In this document: in pieces, positions 16,257-25,328 of the stretch
Layout: the number at the start of each line of letters is the position of its first letter
Position numbering within the stretch: the stretch's first letter is position 1
Origin: UBA1351 sp964627665
GTDB taxonomy: Bacteria; Bacillota; Clostridia; Lachnospirales; Vallitaleaceae
Assembly: GCA_964627665.1 (NCBI GenBank)
Contig: CAZVKG010000029.1
Coordinates: forward strand, 1 to 37,821
Direction of reading: 5' to 3'
DNA: 37,821 nt
Notes under the pieces: generated by a model
What the model was told of the DNA's origin: nothing
Database searches by the model: none
The model's input: the letters and a program-made list of their open reading frames with translations, nothing else
Made by a program: the position numbers and the translations under genes

Positions 16257-17099
16257 CTACCCTTTCACCGCACCTGCTGCAATTCCGTTAACAAATTGTT
16301 TTTGCAAAATCGCAAAAAGAACAATTAAAGGAAGAGCACACAAAACACAAGCTGCAAATAGTACATTCCATTGTGCCGGATTCTCTCTGTCACCTAAAAA
16401 CTGTATCATCCCTACCGGCAATGAATATTGAGCCGAACGGCTTATAAAGACCATAGGAAAAAAGTAATCATTCCATATCCATAATCCTTGTGTAATAACA
16501 ACAGATACAATAGCCGGCTTTAATAATGGAAACACTACTTTTGTAAATCGTGTCCATAAATTTGCTCCATCAATAAAGGCTGATTCTTCTATAGAAGTTG
16601 GCACACTTTTCATAAATCCAGTGAATAGAAATGTTGAAAAGGGTAAGCTACATGTTATAAACATAATCATTGGCGTGAATCGTGTGTTTGGAATTCCTAG
16701 ATTACCAAACATCTGGGCGATTGGAACGATAACCATTTGTGCCGGAATAACCAAACCTGCTATAAAAAAATAATATAAAAATCGGCTCATCGGTTGCTTA
16801 ACGCGAGCAATCGGATAGGATGCCATGGATGAGATTAAGGCAATAACAACTACCGAACCTCCGGTCGTCAGTATACTATTCATTAATAAATTAGGATAAC
16901 TCATTTTCTTAAATGCTGCGATATAACTTGTTAATGTAAATTCGTCAAATATTATCAATGGTGATTTTAGATTTTCCGGTGAACGCAATGAACTCGATAC
17001 AATAATCACGAGTGGAGCAATTATAAGGATACAAAAAATCGCAAGTAATATATAAATCATCCATTTGTTTATGTTGATTTTTTTCTTTTTTTTCACCAT
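16257..17099 (-). CDS. CUT1 ABC sugar permease, MalG-type
   Basis: This 280-aa inner permease is of the MalG/LacG/ThuG kind, with six transmembrane helices. The cytoplasmic EAA loop, contacting the ATPase, reads EESAFIDGANLWTRFTKVVFPLLKP (residues about 180-205). It starts directly on the stop of the upstream permease (TAATG). With the other permease and the binding protein it forms an oligosaccharide importer. No ATPase is encoded here, so it must use a shared MsmK/MalK-like ATPase encoded elsewhere, as is common in Firmicutes CUT1 systems. Confidence 0.93.
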   Translation of the reverse strand: MVKKKKKININKWMIYILLAIFCILIIAPLVIIVSSSLRSPENLKSPLIIFDEFTLTSYIAAFKKMSYPNLLMNSILTTGGSVVVIALISSMASYPIARVKQPMSRFLYYFFIAGLVIPAQMVIVPIAQMFGNLGIPNTRFTPMIMFITCSLPFSTFLFTGFMKSVPTSIEESAFIDGANLWTRFTKVVFPLLKPAIVSVVITQGLWIWNDYFFPMVFISRSAQYSLPVGMIQFLGDRENPAQWNVLFAACVLCALPLIVLFAILQKQFVNGIAAGAVKG

Positions 17100-18007
17100 T
17101 AGAATTCCACCTCCCGTTTATTCATAAAGATTAACATTAATATAGTAATTAGAATGATTACGATAAATGATACCACCGAAAAAGCACTCGCTTTTCCCAT
17201 CATTTGGTCTGTAAAGGCAATCTTATAGATGGTAAACATTAATGTATTTGTCGAACGGCCCGGGCCACCATTTGTCATAATAAAGGCATAGTCAAATGCC
17301 TTAAGCCCTGCAATTACGCTCAATACAACATTAATAGTAATCGTTGCTGAAATAAGGGGCAATTTAACCTTGCGTATTAATTGCCATTCTGTACAACCAT
17401 CAATCTTCCCTGCCTCTAGCAAACTATCATCAATCGTTTGTAATCCAGCCAAATAGATAATCATCGTTGTTCCAAATGTTTTCCACACTTCCACAATAGC
17501 AATCGCATATAGGGCCTGCTTAAAGTTTCCAAGGGCATTAAATGAGGATCCATCTAATCCAATATGATTCATAATTGATGCAATCAGTCCTGTATCCGGC
17601 ATATAAACATAAGACCATATAAAACCAACAACAATTGCACTAAATAAGGCCGGAATATAGGATGCTGTTCTAAAAAAAGTTTTCCCTTTAAGCCTTACAT
17701 TCAACGCTAATGCAATAGTAATCCCTAATAGATTTGAGCCTAATACAATACAAATCGCATAGATAAGTGTATTTTTTATAGAAGTAATCATTGTTCCATC
17801 GCTAAAAAGCGTTCGATAATTCTTCAGTCCCACAAAATCAAAATTGTAATTAATTCCGTTAAAATTGGTCACACTGTAAAAGAACAACTGTAATACAGGG
17901 AAGATCCAAAAAAATAAAAAAAGCAATAATGCTGGTATTACAAATAAATACATTTTGTTTTTAAATACTAAAGAATCATTTTTTGTTTTTTTTCTTATTC
18001 TAGCCAA
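17099..18007 (-). CDS. CUT1 ABC sugar permease, MalF-type
   Basis: This is a MalF/UgpA-like permease with six transmembrane helices and the EAA loop LEAGKIDGCTEWQLIRKVKLPL. I prefer a TTG start at 18007 (302 aa): it has AAGGAAGG 6 nt upstream, whereas the in-frame GTG at 18037 (312 aa) has no ribosome site. Its TAA overlaps the next gene's ATG by one base. It is separated from the binding-protein gene by a perfect 9-bp hairpin (18058-18079) that may lower permease expression relative to the binding protein. Confidence 0.92.
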   Translation of the reverse strand: MARIRKKTKNDSLVFKNKMYLFVIPALLLFLFFWIFPVLQLFFYSVTNFNGINYNFDFVGLKNYRTLFSDGTMITSIKNTLIYAICIVLGSNLLGITIALALNVRLKGKTFFRTASYIPALFSAIVVGFIWSYVYMPDTGLIASIMNHIGLDGSSFNALGNFKQALYAIAIVEVWKTFGTTMIIYLAGLQTIDDSLLEAGKIDGCTEWQLIRKVKLPLISATITINVVLSVIAGLKAFDYAFIMTNGGPGRSTNTLMFTIYKIAFTDQMMGKASAFSVVSFIVIILITILMLIFMNKREVEF

Positions 18008-18057
18008 AATGGTCCTTCCTTTCATAGACGAAATCACGATAATAGTCTCAGATAAAT

Positions 18058-18079
18058 ATAGGGGTCTTACGACCCCTAT
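18058..18079 (-). terminator. Intercistronic hairpin between binding protein and permeases
   Basis: A perfect 9-bp stem with a TTAC loop (ATAGGGGTC / GACCCCTAT) has only a short T-run on the minus strand. It sits right after the binding-protein stop. The usual reading is a partial terminator or mRNA 3' stabiliser giving more binding protein than permease. Confidence 0.7.
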
Positions 18080-18085
18080 TTTTAA

Positions 18086-19450
18086 TTAATTATCGGTTAA
18101 TTCGTCAAATTTTCTTTGCATACCGTTTGTCATATCTTCAACCGTTGTGCCTACACCACCGATATATTCACTGAGTAATGTTTCCATCTCAACTTCAACA
18201 CCAGCCGGCCAACCTTGGTTACACCAATAATATGAATTACCTTCATTATATAATTCTATAAATCGATCAAACATAGGATTTGTATTATCTGAACCATATC
18301 CATATGTCGGAATTATTTTTCCACTGTCAACATATGCTTGCCATAATTCCGATTCACCATCACGCCAAAACTCCAGAATTTGCTTACACTCTTCTATATA
18401 CTGTGAATCTTTTGTAATAGCAGGACCTGCCCCCACTGCCATTGAAGCATATATTTGTTCGCCTTCTGTATTACCTGGTAATGGGAAGTAACCTCGTTCA
18501 AAATCAACCGCTCCTTGAGCTGTAAGTGCCGGAGCATTAAATGAACCGTCAAAAGTCATTGCTGCTTCACCATCAACAAATTTTTGAATTGCCTGTTGAG
18601 CACCTAAACCAATAGAATTTGTATCAATATATCCATTATCGTATAATGTTGTATACATGTCTAAAACTTTATCCCATGTACCTTTATCTGTATATTTTGT
18701 GGAACCTGTTCGTAAATCATCATCAAAGTTTGGATTTTGTGGATATACAATATTAGCTGCTAATTGATATAAACCAAACTGCATAACATACATGTCTTTG
18801 TCACCCATAACTATTGGTTGCACTCCATTTTCTTTTAATGTTTCACACGCTGCTAAAAATTGATTCCAGTTCGTTGGTACTTCAATACCATATTCATCAA
18901 ACATATCTTTATTGTAATATGTACCTAAGATAGTCACACCTGATGGAACACCATAAACCTCACCTTCATACATAAATGAATCTGTTCCTGCTTCGCCTAT
19001 TTTATCCAAAACATTCAAGTCACTAATAGGCTCCAAATATCCAGCTTCTGCTAATCCAATGACTGAATTCGCTCCTGCATATTTAGGCTGTACCAAAATT
19101 ATGTCCGGCGCTTCTCCAGAAGCTAACTTAGTTTTTAAAGCTGTATAGTATTGATCATCCGGCAGCTTTGTAACTTCTAAATTAATATTAGGAAACTCTT
19201 TTTTTACTAGGTCCGGTAATACTTGCGTTTCAAAATCATTTTCTGCTGCTGTTCCTGAATACATCATTGTAATCGTTATTTCACCTTCACTCGCTGAGTC
19301 TACGTCTTCTGAGCCACCTGTGTTTTCTGTTTGTCCATTGTCAGTTGTTCCTGCGTCAACTCCACTGTTTACATTGTCACTTTTACCACAACCTGCAAAA
19401 AGTGCCATTGTTAGTGTTAAAACCAATAAAATGCTCGATATTTTCTTCAT
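18086..19450 (-). CDS. CUT1 ABC extracellular solute-binding lipoprotein
   Basis: This 454-aa family 1 extracellular solute-binding protein (MalE/UgpB-like) captures oligosaccharide for the adjacent permeases. The signal peptide ends in the lipobox LFAGC (Cys about residue 21), followed by a Ser/Asp/Glu-rich linker. The fold-1 segment ITITMMYSGTAAENDFETQV and the conserved PDIILVQPKYAG follow, then GEVYGVPSGVTILGTYYNKDMF. Ligand is unknown; the linked GH106-like and GH3 enzymes suggest a rhamnosyl- or glucosyl-oligosaccharide. A GGGAGG ribosome site and an extended -10 (19471-19479) precede it. Divergent from the YesM/YesN-type pair, which probably controls it. Confidence 0.95.
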   Translation of the reverse strand: MKKISSILLVLTLTMALFAGCGKSDNVNSGVDAGTTDNGQTENTGGSEDVDSASEGEITITMMYSGTAAENDFETQVLPDLVKKEFPNINLEVTKLPDDQYYTALKTKLASGEAPDIILVQPKYAGANSVIGLAEAGYLEPISDLNVLDKIGEAGTDSFMYEGEVYGVPSGVTILGTYYNKDMFDEYGIEVPTNWNQFLAACETLKENGVQPIVMGDKDMYVMQFGLYQLAANIVYPQNPNFDDDLRTGSTKYTDKGTWDKVLDMYTTLYDNGYIDTNSIGLGAQQAIQKFVDGEAAMTFDGSFNAPALTAQGAVDFERGYFPLPGNTEGEQIYASMAVGAGPAITKDSQYIEECKQILEFWRDGESELWQAYVDSGKIIPTYGYGSDNTNPMFDRFIELYNEGNSYYWCNQGWPAGVEVEMETLLSEYIGGVGTTVEDMTNGMQRKFDELTDN

Positions 19451-19470
19451 TCTTGTTCCTCCCTAGAATT

Positions 19471-19479
19471 ATTATAGCA
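19471..19479 (-). promoter_or_regulatory. Extended -10 promoter of the CUT1 operon
   Basis: On the minus strand TGC-TATAAT (hexamer 19476-19471). The -35 position has no consensus, which fits activation by the divergent response regulator through the repeats at 19515-19552. Confidence 0.55.
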
Positions 19480-19491
19480 ATGATCTCTTGC

Positions 19492-19520
19492 TTGACTTTA
19501 TAGTAGCACATTCTTAGTAT
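19492..19520 (+). promoter_or_regulatory. Promoter of the sensor kinase/regulator operon
   Basis: TTGACT (19492-19497), 17-bp spacer, TAGTAT (19515-19520). The -10 overlaps the first 15-bp direct repeat, so binding there could repress this operon while activating the opposite one. Confidence 0.4.
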
Positions 19521-19552
19521 ACTTTTGTTTGCAAATATAGTATACTATTGTT
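19515..19552. promoter_or_regulatory. 15-bp direct repeats in the divergent control region
   Basis: TAGTATACTTTTGTT (19515-19529) and TAGTATACTATTGTT (19538-19552) differ by one base and start 23 bp apart. A tandem pair of this size and spacing is what AraC-type regulators bind; the adjacent response regulator is the natural candidate. Confidence 0.55.
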
Positions 19553-19573
19553 AGGTTATGAAAGGAGATTTGT

Positions 19574-21310
19574 ATGCGTCTAAAATATAAATTTTTGATT
19601 ATTTTTATACTAATATCTAATATTCCCATCATTATTATCACCTATTATACCTACGATCGATATACACAACTCGTTAAGGAGCAGATGTCTCAAGTATCAA
19701 ATAGCGTATTTGAAAAAGCTGTTACTTCTGCTAATAATTCTATCAATAATATTAATCATATTACTGAATTATTTAATTTTTATTCAGATACACAGCGATC
19801 TATAGTCGAAGACTTAAAAAAATACACCTTTAAAAATAAAGATAATTACACATCTTACGATGTTTTTCAAAGCAATCGCAACATCCAATTTATAATCCAA
19901 AACCTTATTTTCTCTTCCGATTATATCAATGGAATTTTTGTGTTTACTCCTAGCGGGGAAGTTTTAGGTTATGGGTATGGCGGTAATATTGATATACATT
20001 ATGATTATAATCCCATATCAGATGAATGGTATCAAGAGGCATTAAGTCGAAATGGAAAAATATATATTGATGGTATTTCACACAAGCCTTTTTTAATCAA
20101 CGGAAAGGACTCTATTTCTTTTTCTAGGGCTTTATATGATGTATATACTCACGAATTTTTAGGTGTCTTATTCATAGACTGTTCTCCAAATATATTTGAC
20201 TTAAACACAATTAACACATTACCAAATACAACTATCTTGGCAATTGAAAACAGCGAAACCGGTTATCACCTTTATAGTAATGTTGACGAACTCTATCCTG
20301 AATTTTCAGGTTCAAATACTGTACTTCGTAAAGAAGCCCTCGACCTTGAAAACCTAACACTCATCTCAGCAACAAATTACGATAAACTTTATGCTGAGTT
20401 TGATATTACCAGGCAGCTTATTTTACTCATAGCCCTTATCTGCGGCATCATTTTTGTAATTATATCCTTTGTTCTTTCCTCATCCTTAACCCGACCCATC
20501 ACCTATTTATCCCAGAAAATGAGTAAACATAAAGGTAATAGTCTTGTTACTTCCGAAAAATATTTAAACCGCAACGACGAAATCGGTGTACTATGCAATG
20601 AATACAACACTATGATTGATGAGCTGAACACCTTTATCAAAAGCGAATATCAAAACAAGCTTATCGTCCTTGATTCTCAAATGAAATCATTGGAAGCACA
20701 GATTAACTCCCACTTTTTATATAACACACTTGAATCCATTAACAGCATCGCTGAAATCGAAGATGTTGAGTCAATCTCAATCATGTCCTTAGCCCTTGGA
20801 AAAATGTTTCGTTATAGCATTAAAACCAAAAGCGAGCTAGTCACCTTGGCCGATGAACTCGATCATGTCAATGACTACCTTTCCATTCAAAAAATTCGCT
20901 TTAACAATCAGTTCCAATTGACTTTAGATATTCCTAAAGAGTTTTATACAATGAAATTGTTGAAGCTCATACTTCAACCTATTGTAGAAAATGCCTTGAT
21001 TCACGGGTTGGACTTCACCCACTCGAATAACACGATTTCTATAAGCGCTCATGCAACTTCAAATGATATCTTTATCGATGTTACGGATAACGGCAAAGGC
21101 ATCTCTGAAGAAAAACTCGATAAAATAAATGCTACACTTTCTGAAGAAGCCAAATTCACTGAACTTGGCCATCGTAACAAGCAAAGCATTGGCTTAAAAA
21201 ACATTCATTCACGAATCGAATTATATTACGGACATGGCTATGGCATAAGTGTCAACAGCACGCTCGGCGAAGGCACTACGATAACCATACGATGTCCACG
21301 TATTAACTAG
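19574..21310 (+). CDS. YesM-type sensor histidine kinase
   Basis: This 578-aa membrane sensor kinase is of the LytS/YesM type that pairs with AraC-type response regulators next to CUT1 importers. TM1 is at residues ~5-24, with an extracellular dCache-like sensor region (~30-280), then TM2 (~282-305), HAMP (to ~360), the His_kinase domain with phosphoacceptor His380 in QINSHFLYNTLESI (most relatives have PHFLYN; here Ser replaces Pro), and an HATPase_c domain (VENALIHGL, DNGKGIS, GIGLKN-like SIGLKNIHSRI). AAAGGAG lies before the ATG. It overlaps nothing and is followed 9 bp later by the regulator. Likely senses an extracellular glycoside, possibly through the binding protein (inference). Confidence 0.95.
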   Translation: MRLKYKFLIIFILISNIPIIIITYYTYDRYTQLVKEQMSQVSNSVFEKAVTSANNSINNINHITELFNFYSDTQRSIVEDLKKYTFKNKDNYTSYDVFQSNRNIQFIIQNLIFSSDYINGIFVFTPSGEVLGYGYGGNIDIHYDYNPISDEWYQEALSRNGKIYIDGISHKPFLINGKDSISFSRALYDVYTHEFLGVLFIDCSPNIFDLNTINTLPNTTILAIENSETGYHLYSNVDELYPEFSGSNTVLRKEALDLENLTLISATNYDKLYAEFDITRQLILLIALICGIIFVIISFVLSSSLTRPITYLSQKMSKHKGNSLVTSEKYLNRNDEIGVLCNEYNTMIDELNTFIKSEYQNKLIVLDSQMKSLEAQINSHFLYNTLESINSIAEIEDVESISIMSLALGKMFRYSIKTKSELVTLADELDHVNDYLSIQKIRFNNQFQLTLDIPKEFYTMKLLKLILQPIVENALIHGLDFTHSNNTISISAHATSNDIFIDVTDNGKGISEEKLDKINATLSEEAKFTELGHRNKQSIGLKNIHSRIELYYGHGYGISVNSTLGEGTTITIRCPRIN

Positions 21311-21319
21311 GAGGTATTT

Positions 21320-22879
21320 ATGTATACATATATTATTGTTGACGATGAAATGCTCGTACGAAAAGGGACCATCAAAAAATTACACTCCATAAATGATCAG
21401 GCATACTGCGTTGGCGAAGCCGCTAACGGAAAAGAAGCCCTCCTGATTATTGAAGAAAAAAATCCGGATATTATTATCACTGATATGAATATGCCAGTCA
21501 TGGACGGCACACAATTTCTATCCCTTGTTTCGGAAAAGTTTCCAACTAAACTCATCATTGTCATTAGCGGATACAAAGACTTTGAATATGCAAAACATGC
21601 TTTAGCCTCTAATGCTATCGACTACATATTAAAACCTTTTAGTAAAGAAGACCTTCAAAAAGCTGTTCTAAATGCAATTTATAAATTAGAGCACCAACAG
21701 GATATCATATCTAAATTAGTCTCTTCCGAATCCGAAAAGAACGCAGCACGATATGACTATGATTTACAAACACTTAAAAATATGATCTTAGGTTATAGCG
21801 AAGAAGCTACTGTCTTCACCTCGGAAGAGTTAAAGTTATTAACTTCGACCCACCATATCCGCTTAATCACACTCTATTCAAATACTGTTCTTGAAAATAG
21901 TGAGATTGAAGACTATTTAGTCAATAATGGATTAGATGATTTGACGATTTTAGTTTCCCATCCATCCAATGAAAATATGCATTTCATACTTTTTTTTATA
22001 CCAGAATCCAAAGTGACGGATACAGAGGAACTTATAGATCACTATATTTCATCACTCAGCGGACTAACGCCAACGCAAAACGAACCCTTTATTTATGGAA
22101 TCAGTATGCTTCAGCCATCCATTCAATTTATTCACACCGCTTATTTACAAACAATCACCGCACTCAATAGTCAAGTGCTAGGCAAGCCACAACACTATCT
22201 TCTATATAATAAAGCACAAGAGTCTCCAAACCCTATTCAATGGTCCGGTGTTGAAGAATTTTTGTTTCGTGTGGAGTCAGGAAAAATCGATGAGGTAGAA
22301 TTGCTCATCGATGCATTGTTCAACTATTTTTTAAGTCTAAATCAGTGTACGCTCTATGATGTGAAACATTTTTGTTATCAGCTATCGGATGATGCTCGAC
22401 AAATTGTTAATACTTACTTTGATCAAGGCAGTAAGAACGTTAGCACAAGTATTCAAAGCATATTAAATACCATCTTTACCTTTGCAGAAGTCAAAGCCTA
22501 TTATCTAAACTTTTTTGTCAATATCGCAAAAATGTTGAAAAACAATAATATCTACGCCATTGATAATACGATTGAAAAGGTTAAGCGTTATATTGAACGT
22601 AACTACACTAAAGATCTAAATGTAGAATTTGTTGCTTCCTTGTTTTATCTTAACCGAAGCTATTTGAGCCACCAATTTAAGCAGCAGACTGGCGTCAACT
22701 TTGTCGATTACGTCAATACTATTCGTATTAATCATGCCAAAAAAATGATGACAACTTCCGACAAAAAAATGTATCAAATCGCCAAAAGTGCTGGTTTTGA
22801 TAATATCAAGTATTTCTACCGTGTCTTTAAAAAGCATGAAAAAATCACGCCAAAAAAATATCAAGCTCTCCATAAATAA
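21320..22879 (+). CDS. YesN-type response regulator with AraC HTH
   Basis: This 519-aa protein has a receiver domain (residues 1-120; IIVDDEMLVRKG, phospho-acceptor Asp55 in IIITDMNMPVMDG, Lys in YILKPF), a long variable middle, and a C-terminal AraC/XylS DNA-binding domain (~415-515; VKRYIERNYTKDLNVEFVA, then FKQQTGVNFVDYVNTIRI, ending ITPKKYQALHK). It is co-transcribed with the kinase and is the probable activator of the divergent CUT1-EamA-GH3-GH106 operon through the 15-bp repeats upstream. Confidence 0.95.
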   Translation: MYTYIIVDDEMLVRKGTIKKLHSINDQAYCVGEAANGKEALLIIEEKNPDIIITDMNMPVMDGTQFLSLVSEKFPTKLIIVISGYKDFEYAKHALASNAIDYILKPFSKEDLQKAVLNAIYKLEHQQDIISKLVSSESEKNAARYDYDLQTLKNMILGYSEEATVFTSEELKLLTSTHHIRLITLYSNTVLENSEIEDYLVNNGLDDLTILVSHPSNENMHFILFFIPESKVTDTEELIDHYISSLSGLTPTQNEPFIYGISMLQPSIQFIHTAYLQTITALNSQVLGKPQHYLLYNKAQESPNPIQWSGVEEFLFRVESGKIDEVELLIDALFNYFLSLNQCTLYDVKHFCYQLSDDARQIVNTYFDQGSKNVSTSIQSILNTIFTFAEVKAYYLNFFVNIAKMLKNNNIYAIDNTIEKVKRYIERNYTKDLNVEFVASLFYLNRSYLSHQFKQQTGVNFVDYVNTIRINHAKKMMTTSDKKMYQIAKSAGFDNIKYFYRVFKKHEKITPKKYQALHK

Positions 22880-22884
22880 TTAAC

Positions 22885-22926
22885 CAAAAACAGGTGCCCA
22901 CTGATTCGTGGACACCTGTTTTTTTA
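22885..22926. terminator. Bidirectional terminator
   Basis: AAACAGGTGcCCAC pairs with GTGGaCACCTGTTT (arms 22888-22901 and 22908-22921), flanked by A-run and T-run. It is shared by the response regulator gene and the rhamnose importer operon. Confidence 0.85.
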
Positions 22927-22954
22927 TTACAACTTATTATTACTATAAACTAAC

Positions 22955-24175
22955 TTATAAGATACTTCCCCACTCATCCATGTTTCCTTGGAAGAATACG
23001 AATGGATTACCAACAACAATAACCGATCCGTCACTATCTGGGTCTTCAATTGCTGTGTATGTTGTTCCGTCATATTCAAATGAAGATCCAACAGAACCAT
23101 CAAATGTTCCTTCAACGGATGCAACTGCAGCCGCACCTGAAACCGCTCCAAGATCGATTACGTTCCAGAGCATCATGAATGGACATACTGCGTCGAACTC
23201 ATCATCAGGACCGTTAGGCATGAAGTTTGCCATCTCACTTGGTAAACCAAGACCTGTTAACTTGATTTCTGAACCACCATCTTGAAGTTGTTGTCCTGCT
23301 GCGAACATACCAACTGTTGTTGGTGATACAATAACGTCAACTTTGCCTTCAGAAATAAATGCATTTGCTTGAGTAACACTATCTTGAGGATCGTCATTGC
23401 CGTACTTAATATCTAACATTGAATTGTCTGATCCTTCGTTGGCATCAGCGATATTTCCCGGATATGCTTCGTTTAATCGTTTTAATTCTCTTTCCATTGA
23501 TGCAATCCATAGATTTTGAACCGGTGAAGTTGTTGTTGCAGATAATACACCGATAACCGCTGGATCATCAGCAAAAGTATCATTCGCTAAGATTTCTTCT
23601 GCTTTTGCTTTCATGTCCATGTCTTTTTCATATGATTCTTCAGCTAATATCATGATTGCTGCATAAACTAAGTGTGTACCAACACCATCAATTGTTGTCG
23701 GAATTGTATGACCAACACGAACGCTTGGATCAATTGCTGAATCAGAACTTAATAATTTTACGCCATTACTTTCAGCTAGTTTTGAAATCGCATTAAATGC
23801 ATTGGCATCATTGGCTGAAATTGTAATACTAGATACACCTTTTGCAATAAGTTCTTCAACAAGAGCTACTTGCGCTGCTGCTGTTGTTTCTGCAGGTGAT
23901 TGGTACTCAGCAAAATTTCCTGTCGATTCAACTGCTTCTTTGAATCCTTGATACATTAAGTCTCCAAATAAGTTTCCTGTACTTTTGAACATAAATACAT
24001 GTGTCTCAGGATCTTCGTTTTCAGAAGTATCCGCATCTGAAGTATTTGTGTCTGTGCTTGTGTCTGCATTTGAACTGCTTGATGATGAGTCTGATGTGTT
24101 CGAAGTTCCTCCGCCACATCCAGCCATTGCTACGATCATGGTTAACATAAGTGTGATTGCTAATAATTTTTTCAT
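22955..24175 (-). CDS. rhaS: CUT2 ABC sugar-binding lipoprotein (RhaS-like)
   Basis: This 406-aa periplasmic-binding-protein-like domain 4 (ribose/rhamnose type) lipoprotein starts at MKKLLAITL. GGAGGG lies 6 nt upstream; the frame extends to 24259, but only through the large inverted repeat with no ribosome site. The lipobox is VAMAGC (Cys about 20), followed by a long Ser/Asp/Thr linker. The binding domain has VFMFKSTGNLFGDLMYQGF, the SITISANDANAF and LLSSDSAID hinge regions, and VQNLWIASME, which is comparable to the NQN-W stretch of rhamnose-binding relatives. Last gene of the operon ATPase-permease-permease-binding protein. The assignment to rhamnose rests on gene context and general similarity. 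Confidence 0.82.
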   Translation of the reverse strand: MKKLLAITLMLTMIVAMAGCGGGTSNTSDSSSSSSNADTSTDTNTSDADTSENEDPETHVFMFKSTGNLFGDLMYQGFKEAVESTGNFAEYQSPAETTAAAQVALVEELIAKGVSSITISANDANAFNAISKLAESNGVKLLSSDSAIDPSVRVGHTIPTTIDGVGTHLVYAAIMILAEESYEKDMDMKAKAEEILANDTFADDPAVIGVLSATTTSPVQNLWIASMERELKRLNEAYPGNIADANEGSDNSMLDIKYGNDDPQDSVTQANAFISEGKVDVIVSPTTVGMFAAGQQLQDGGSEIKLTGLGLPSEMANFMPNGPDDEFDAVCPFMMLWNVIDLGAVSGAAAVASVEGTFDGSVGSSFEYDGTTYTAIEDPDSDGSVIVVGNPFVFFQGNMDEWGSIL

Positions 24176-24203
24176 TTTGTTCCCTCCATTTAATTTTTGT
24201 TTT

Positions 24204-24322
24204 GATTTAGATGTCAAACCCAAGTTGTTCGGTTTTGGATACACTCTCTTGTAGTTCATTAAAACATTGCTCTACTAGAGAGTGTATCCAAAGAACAACT
24301 ATATAGGTTTGTCATCTAAATC
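24204..24322. repeat. Large imperfect inverted repeat (~50-nt arms)
   Basis: Arms 24204-24254 and 24272-24322 pair through CATCTAAATC, GGTTTG, GAACAAC, a perfect 16-bp block (24234-24249 with 24277-24292) and a GTAG/CTAC closing segment, leaving a loop of about 17 nt. It spans the RhaQ stop and the leader of the binding-protein gene. Without a T-run it is not a typical terminator; a transcript-stabilising or processing structure is more likely. Confidence 0.85.
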
Positions 24323-25316
24323 ATTGTTTGAATTTTATTTTTTCAGCCAGCAGAGCAACAACCAGTAGAATACCTACTGCCATAACCCTTGCCGCTGGTT
24401 GAACACCATTGTAACCCATGAGTTTATCAAGAAATGAGATGATAAACACACCGATAATCGGACCGAAGATTTTTCCTTTTCCACCACTGGTTGATACGCC
24501 ACCCAGTACACAGATTGCGATAACGCGAAGTTCATAACCTTCACCAACGTTTGCCACAACACTTGGTGACCGTCCTAAGTAGAATATTGCAGATACCGCT
24601 GCCATAAGTCCCATAAGTGTAAATGTAATCAATTTAATCTTGTTAATTTTGATTCCCGAAAAATAGGCACCTTCTGTGTTTTTTCCCATGGCATAGAGTT
24701 GACGTCCATAGGATGTCTTATGCAAGATTAGTCCGAAAATCACGGCAAATATTGCAAAAACCCATAAAGAAATCGGTAGTCCTAGGAAGTTTGAATATCC
24801 TAAATCGCCAAACCAGTCCGGAAAAAGTGTTAATGAACGAACATCAAGGACAATCTTAACGACACCTCGATAAAACAACATACCTGCTATGGTTACGATA
24901 ACCGCGGAGATTTCTTTGAATCGTGTGATAATAAATCCATTTAAGAATCCCGCTCCTGCCCCAGTCAACAAGCAAACAGCCAAGGATAGAGCTGTATTCC
25001 CGGTAGCTTCGTATGTTAAGCCAAGCGTCATGGCCGATAAGGCTAATATAGAGCCCACGGATACATCAATATCTCCCAACAGTAGGATAAAAATCATTGG
25101 AAAAACCATAAAAGATAAATCCATTCCTGCTTGAATAATGCTCATATAGCTTCGTGTAAATACATCACCGTTTAAAAAATACATCAAGACATTAAACAGT
25201 AAAAATATATAGATTAAAATCATTTCCCATTGAACTAAAAATCTTTTCAGTTCAAATTTCCCGTCGGTTTTTTCAAGGCTAAACCGATATTTTTTATTCA
25301 TCGTCTCTGTTGTCAT
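24321..25316 (-). CDS. rhaQ: CUT2 ABC permease (RhaQ-like)
   Basis: This 331-aa branched-chain/ribose-type permease has about nine to ten transmembrane helices. Family features are LGDIDVSVGSILALSAM near the middle of the first half and VIAICVLGGVSTSGGKGKIFGPIIG in the second half. The ribosome site GGGGTG precedes the ATG, and the 12-bp gap to the upstream permease indicates one transcript. Its TGA lies inside the right arm of the large inverted repeat. Confidence 0.86.
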   Translation of the reverse strand: MTTETMNKKYRFSLEKTDGKFELKRFLVQWEMILIYIFLLFNVLMYFLNGDVFTRSYMSIIQAGMDLSFMVFPMIFILLLGDIDVSVGSILALSAMTLGLTYEATGNTALSLAVCLLTGAGAGFLNGFIITRFKEISAVIVTIAGMLFYRGVVKIVLDVRSLTLFPDWFGDLGYSNFLGLPISLWVFAIFAVIFGLILHKTSYGRQLYAMGKNTEGAYFSGIKINKIKLITFTLMGLMAAVSAIFYLGRSPSVVANVGEGYELRVIAICVLGGVSTSGGKGKIFGPIIGVFIISFLDKLMGYNGVQPAARVMAVGILLVVALLAEKIKFKQ

Positions 25317-25328
25317 AATCGCACCCCT

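Noticed and set aside
24176..24259. Longer rhaS frame starting at 24259
   Set aside because: The 28 extra residues precede a normal lipoprotein signal peptide, come from the inverted repeat, and lack a ribosome site.
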